A DNA stretch of 36,806 bases from CAYVFC01 sp964450715 (GTDB lineage: Bacteria > Myxococcota_A > Polyangia > Polyangiales > JAFGIB01): positions 1-36,806 of the forward strand of contig CAYVFC010000079.1 in NCBI GenBank assembly GCA_964450715.1. Reading direction: 5' to 3'. The notes beneath the pieces are model-generated. The model saw only the letters and a program-made list of their open reading frames with translations. It did not search any database and was not told the DNA's origin. Positions 33,338 through 36,806 of the stretch are shown one piece after another. Positions within the stretch are counted from its first letter, which is position 1; every line of letters starts with the position of its first letter. A program made the translations under genes and the position numbers.

Positions 33338-34127
33338 CCGCCCCCAACAGAGGGGTCACGTCTTCGAAGGCCGTCCGGCAGGGCGGCCCCGGGGCGAAGA
33401 GATAGCGGGCCACCCCCTGTCGGTCGATGGCCACGAGCGTTGCCGAACGGGTGCCGTAGCCTTCGTAATGAATACAAATAGCCCCGAAGGCGCGGAGCTG
33501 CTCGCGCGTCAGCAGCGAGCCGGGCGGCGGCGGCTCGATCGCCTCCAGGGGCGGCAGGTCATGGTCGCCGAGAATGGCGACGAGGGCCGCGGACAGCTCC
33601 GGCCAGGGGCTCGTATGTACTTTGTATGCCGCCTGTCGTGCGCGCTCGGCTTTGGGAAACCGCGGGGATCCGATCCGATCGTTGGACAGCACGTGGATAC
33701 CGGGTGCGAGCGCCTCGATCTCCACCCCTTCCGGGTGTCCGTGAGCATACGCTGCGTAAAGCCGGTCGACGTTTCCGAAGAGGAGATTGAACGGATTGTA
33801 GCTCGAGGCATCGAGATCCCGCAGCTGCTCGGCGATCGCCTCCGGTGTAACGCATTCGAGCGCGCGGCGCACCACCTGCCCCCGGGAACGAAGGTTGGAA
33901 AGCGGAAGCGTGTAGGTCCGCTGGTTGGTAAGCGCCGCGAAGATCCCCTTCTCGTTCACCCCCAACCAGGTGCCTCCCCCCTTCAGGTCCAGCCCGCCTA
34001 TACTGCGAGGCGCCTCCGACAATACCGTCGGCCCGGCCGTGGGACGGTCGGTGAACTCGTCCCGGTTGGCGGCGATCACCAGAGGATATTCCGGATGAAG
34101 GCCGAAGATAGCCAGAATCGTGCACAT
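33318..34127 (-). CDS. NRDE/TANGO2-family protein
   Basis: Protein of 269 residues. It begins MCTILAIF, with Cys2 in the position conserved in the family and a possible N-terminal nucleophile after Met removal, and carries the NRDE motif (ANRDE) with later GGTWLGVNEKG. TANGO2/NRDE proteins occur in bacteria and eukaryotes; roles in haem trafficking and lipid homeostasis have been proposed, without a settled activity. GAGGG precedes the ATG. The 78-bp gap to the divergent kinase gene contains AT-rich CTATCATTATCGTTGAC. Confidence 0.88.
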   Translation of the reverse strand: MCTILAIFGLHPEYPLVIAANRDEFTDRPTAGPTVLSEAPRSIGGLDLKGGGTWLGVNEKGIFAALTNQRTYTLPLSNLRSRGQVVRRALECVTPEAIAEQLRDLDASSYNPFNLLFGNVDRLYAAYAHGHPEGVEIEALAPGIHVLSNDRIGSPRFPKAERARQAAYKVHTSPWPELSAALVAILGDHDLPPLEAIEPPPPGSLLTREQLRAFGAICIHYEGYGTRSATLVAIDRQGVARYLFAPGPPCRTAFEDVTPLLGAVSTSSS

Positions 34128-34205
34128 GGTCGCGCCCTCATGCTATCATTATCGTTGACGCTCGCGAATCGATACCGGAAAGCGGCGTTTTCATCGGGAG
34201 CCGCA

Positions 34206-35894
34206 ATGACCGCATCGCCCCATCACTCACTTCGACCGGGAACGCGGCTCGGTCGTTACGAGCTGGTGCGCTACCTCGGCGCCGGCGGCATGGGCACCAT
34301 CTACGAAGCGGTACACGTCGATCTGAAGAAGCGCGTCGGCTTCAAGGCTTTGCGTTCTTCTATCGCCGAAAACGAGGAAGCGCGCACCCGCTTCCTGCGG
34401 GAGGGGGAGGCGGCCTCCAGAATTCGACACCCCAACGTGGTGGACGTCTTCGACGTCGGGGTGGAGCAGGGGACGCCCTACCTTGTCATGGAACTGCTGG
34501 AGGGCGAGGATCTGGGCGAGCTGCTTAACCGGGAGGGGCTGCTGCCCGTACCGCAGATCGTCAACATCATGCTTCCGGTCGTGGCCGCGGTAGCGACCGC
34601 ACACGAGATGGGCGTGCTGCACCGGGACCTGAAACCGGAAAATATTTTTCTGGCCAAGCTGCCGCACGGACTTACCACGCCCAAGCTGCTCGACTTCGGC
34701 ATCTCCAAGTTCGTCGATACCCACGAGGCGCTGGGATTGACCGACGGGGCGAACATCATGGGCACGCCGATGTACATGTCCCCCGAGCAGGCGACCAAGT
34801 CGAAGACGATCGATTCCCGCAGCGACCAGTACTCGATCGGCGTGATCCTGTATGAGTGCGCCACCGTCGAGCAGCCCTTCAAGGGCGATTCGCTGTACCA
34901 CGTCCTGCAGGCCATCGTCGCCGGCAACTTCGAACCGCCCAACGTCTATCGCCCCACCCTGCCGAAGGATTTCGAAGCCCTCATCCTACGAGCGATGAGC
35001 ACGGAGCCCGAGTCCCGCTTCCCCGATCTGCCGTCCGTGGGACGAGCCTTGCTGCAGTTTGCGGACGAGCGCGACCGCGCCATCTGGTCCCCGGCTTTCG
35101 AGCCAGCCAGGGTCGTGGGCGCTCCGTTCAACCCCTCCGTACCGCCGCCCGATGCCGTTCCGTCGGCTCCGCCTTTGCCGCTGACCCGACCCAGGCAGAC
35201 GCCGGACAAGACGACGTTGAGCGAAGCTACATCGGAACGGGTCGGCGAGCTGAAGAGCCCGGCGAAGACGGGCCTGTACCGGCGGGCGGCCTGGGGCGCG
35301 GTCGTGCTGGCGGGTATCGCGGGGGTCTACCTGGTCGCGCCGCTGGACCGGGTACTGGTCCCGGGCAAAGAGGAGAGCGTCAAGACGGCCGTCGCGCCCG
35401 ACAGCCGACTGCCTGTCGCCGCCGCTCCCGTGGAAATGCCCGAGCAGCCGGCCATCTATCGTATCGAGGTACGGACGGATCCCGAGGACGCGGAGATCGA
35501 GCTGGACGGCGTCAAGGTAGGAACGGGGTCGCTCACCCTCGATCTGCCGCGCAACGGAACCGCCCACCTGCTACGCGTGAGCGCCCCGGAGCACGAGACC
35601 CGGGAGTTCACCTTCAACGACCAGCCGCCGCCGGAGCACATCGCCCTCGACAGGGTCGAAACCGAGGAAAAACACGATGTTCGCGCTAGACCGTCCGCAA
35701 GAGGTATTCGCGACCGTCCGTTGCCTGCGCCTTCCCCGACCGCCGAAACGCCGTTGGTTCCGGTCGCGACCGTACCCGAGCCCCCGCAACCCCAGCCGGC
35801 GCCGCCGGCGACCACGCCGGAAGTGCAGCCGGGGTCACCGCCCGACGCGCCGTCCGTCGAGTTCTCGAAGAACCGAGCGCCTATTATCGACTGA
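34206..35894 (+). CDS. Membrane Ser/Thr protein kinase with PEGA domain
   Basis: Protein of 562 residues. The kinase domain spans about 18-285: glycine-rich loop LGAGGMG, ATP-binding Lys47, catalytic loop HRDLKPEN (Asp141) and DFG (Asp163), then GTPMYMSPEQ. A Pro-rich linker, a single transmembrane helix (about 361-378, WGAVVLAGIAGVYLV) and an external PEGA domain (about 418-470: RTDPEDAEIELDGVKVG) follow, then a Pro-rich tail. Such eukaryotic-type kinases are abundant in Myxococcota and sense envelope signals. All residues needed for activity are present. GGGAG precedes the ATG. Target unknown. Confidence 0.92.
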   Translation: MTASPHHSLRPGTRLGRYELVRYLGAGGMGTIYEAVHVDLKKRVGFKALRSSIAENEEARTRFLREGEAASRIRHPNVVDVFDVGVEQGTPYLVMELLEGEDLGELLNREGLLPVPQIVNIMLPVVAAVATAHEMGVLHRDLKPENIFLAKLPHGLTTPKLLDFGISKFVDTHEALGLTDGANIMGTPMYMSPEQATKSKTIDSRSDQYSIGVILYECATVEQPFKGDSLYHVLQAIVAGNFEPPNVYRPTLPKDFEALILRAMSTEPESRFPDLPSVGRALLQFADERDRAIWSPAFEPARVVGAPFNPSVPPPDAVPSAPPLPLTRPRQTPDKTTLSEATSERVGELKSPAKTGLYRRAAWGAVVLAGIAGVYLVAPLDRVLVPGKEESVKTAVAPDSRLPVAAAPVEMPEQPAIYRIEVRTDPEDAEIELDGVKVGTGSLTLDLPRNGTAHLLRVSAPEHETREFTFNDQPPPEHIALDRVETEEKHDVRARPSARGIRDRPLPAPSPTAETPLVPVATVPEPPQPQPAPPATTPEVQPGSPPDAPSVEFSKNRAPIID

Positions 35895-35921
35895 CATGGG
35901 CTCTCGCCGGAAGTGTCCGAT

Positions 35922-36551
35922 CTACTCGCCTGCGGCTTTCCCCGCCCCCTCTTCTGGTATCTCCGGTAACGGCCGGCGCCAGAAGGCCTGGCCCCCGATG
36001 CTTCTGCAGAGATAAGAGGCATCCAGGGTCTCGGCTTCTCGATTGGGGGGGCAGTCGCCCAAGGTGATCTCCTTCAGCACCGGTGTCGGGTGCTGTACCT
36101 GCCTGTACCGGGGCTCGTCACAGGCAGAGGACGCGGTCGGCTCGGCGTCCGCGGCGCTATCGCCGCCGCCCGCCTCGTCGCGGCAGCCGAAAAGCTCCCG
36201 ATACCCCGTCTCGGTCAGCGCCAGCACGCTTCCGCGCCTTTCCCATCGCCCCGAGCGCTCCGCGATCCGGTCCGCGCTATGCTCCTTCTCGGAAAAGGTC
36301 GCCCGCCATTTCCAGCTTCCGTCGGGAAAGAACAGGTGGCTCTCGGTGCGAGCGCACCCCTTTGGAGACCAGTACCCCCGCCAGGCACCCACCAGCTCGG
36401 GATCCAGCTCCTCGGCCTCTGGCTGCGGCTCCGTGCCAGATGCCCCGGTCGCTTTGCCGGTACCCGCAGTCGTGCTCGTCGACGAAGCGCCACACCCAAA
36501 AACGAGAAACGACACCAAAATCCAGAACGCTAAATACAGCAACCGACGCAC
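35922..36551 (-). CDS. Lipoprotein, function unknown
   Basis: Protein of 209 residues. MRRLLYLAFWILVSFLVFGC gives a signal peptide with Cys20 as lipidation site, followed by a Ser/Thr/Gly-rich stretch. The domain from about 50 to 190 (ELVGAWRGYWSPKGCARTES, then FPDGSWKWRATFSE and SGRWERRGSVLALTETG) reads like a small lipocalin-type beta-barrel. Convergent with the kinase gene, 27 bp apart. I do not recognise a named family. Confidence 0.7.
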   Translation of the reverse strand: MRRLLYLAFWILVSFLVFGCGASSTSTTAGTGKATGASGTEPQPEAEELDPELVGAWRGYWSPKGCARTESHLFFPDGSWKWRATFSEKEHSADRIAERSGRWERRGSVLALTETGYRELFGCRDEAGGGDSAADAEPTASSACDEPRYRQVQHPTPVLKEITLGDCPPNREAETLDASYLCRSIGGQAFWRRPLPEIPEEGAGKAAGE

Positions 36552-36661
36552 GTTGCCTCCTTCGCGCTCACGCGCGCGGGGTAGAGGGAACTATCGGAGT
36601 ATATCTCAAAAACACTCCGGTCGCCTTTCGGGCGCGGCTGCCCCATCTGCCGCTCGCACCT

Positions 36662-36806
36662 CCTCGAAATAGCGCTGCTATTCCTCGTCGTCGCTCCTTG
36701 CATCTGGGACCGCCGCGCTCCGAAATACTCGGTCCGCATTTTTAAATGTGCTCTAAGGAGGCACCGCAAAATAAACGATCCGGTTGCGGCCGCGTGGGCG
36801 GGCGCA
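36662..36806. mobile_element. Second copy of the 182-bp element at the window edge, with associated repeats
   Basis: 36756-36806 is an exact reverse complement of 25763-25813, so it is one terminus of the same inverted-repeat element, in opposite orientation; the rest lies beyond the window. Just before it, 36662-36682 is the reverse complement of an interior segment (25716-25736) of the first copy, and 36721-36755 is the second copy of the 20341 hairpin repeat. Bases 36552-36661 contain nothing I can assign. Confidence 0.7.

Overview
The window is GC-rich DNA with dense, short-spaced genes. It carries several lipoproteins with long Gly/Ala/Glu-rich linkers after the lipobox cysteine, a PEGA-type membrane Ser/Thr kinase, a DUF1573 lipoprotein and a large FAD/Fe-S oxidoreductase. 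This mix is typical of Myxococcota or related former Deltaproteobacteria, probably from an uncultured lineage. The phylum is inferred from gene style, not from a marker gene. No rRNA, tRNA or CRISPR array is visible.

Layout. 1-615: a poly-C edge followed by nested long inverted repeats. 616-4547 (minus): a Gly-rich lipoprotein and a P1B-type ATPase relative whose catalytic motifs are all substituted. 4614-8815: a DapF-like protein with both catalytic cysteines replaced by serine, an EF-G-like GTPase, and a divergent AraC-type regulator that ends in a strong hairpin plus a dispersed repeat. 8938-15871: a lipid-anchored esterase/LAS-peptidase fusion, a YghO-like acyltransferase, a DUF1573 lipoprotein and the tRNA methylthiotransferase MtaB. 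15930-21027: two Cys-rich lipoproteins flanking a ybaK + FAD/Fe-S oxidoreductase operon. 21072-25553: a giant tandem P-type ATPase of the CtpH/CtpI kind, with an inactive-looking N-terminal half and an intact C-terminal half.

25560-30958 is the accessory region. It holds a 182-bp inverted-repeat element, a HicAB toxin-antitoxin pair with its own promoter/operator, degenerate direct repeats, a broken IS91-type transposase, the tail of a likely REP-associated tyrosine transposase, REP sequences, an ArsR-type metal sensor with a methyltransferase, a truncated Cys-rich gene and an ISNCY-type transposase stub. Several fragments meet at abrupt junctions, which suggests repeated insertion and deletion.

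30955-36551 returns to ordinary genes: an UlaG-like metallohydrolase, TtcA, a Gly-rich lipoprotein, an NRDE/TANGO2-family protein, a PEGA Ser/Thr kinase and a lipoprotein. The window ends inside a second copy of the 182-bp element: its last 51 bases are the exact reverse complement of one end of the first copy.

The strongest leads are the pseudo-P1B-ATPase, the DapF-like protein divergent from it (two proteins with substituted active sites sharing a 66-bp intergenic region), the esterase/peptidase fusion, and the repeat families around the transposase remnants.
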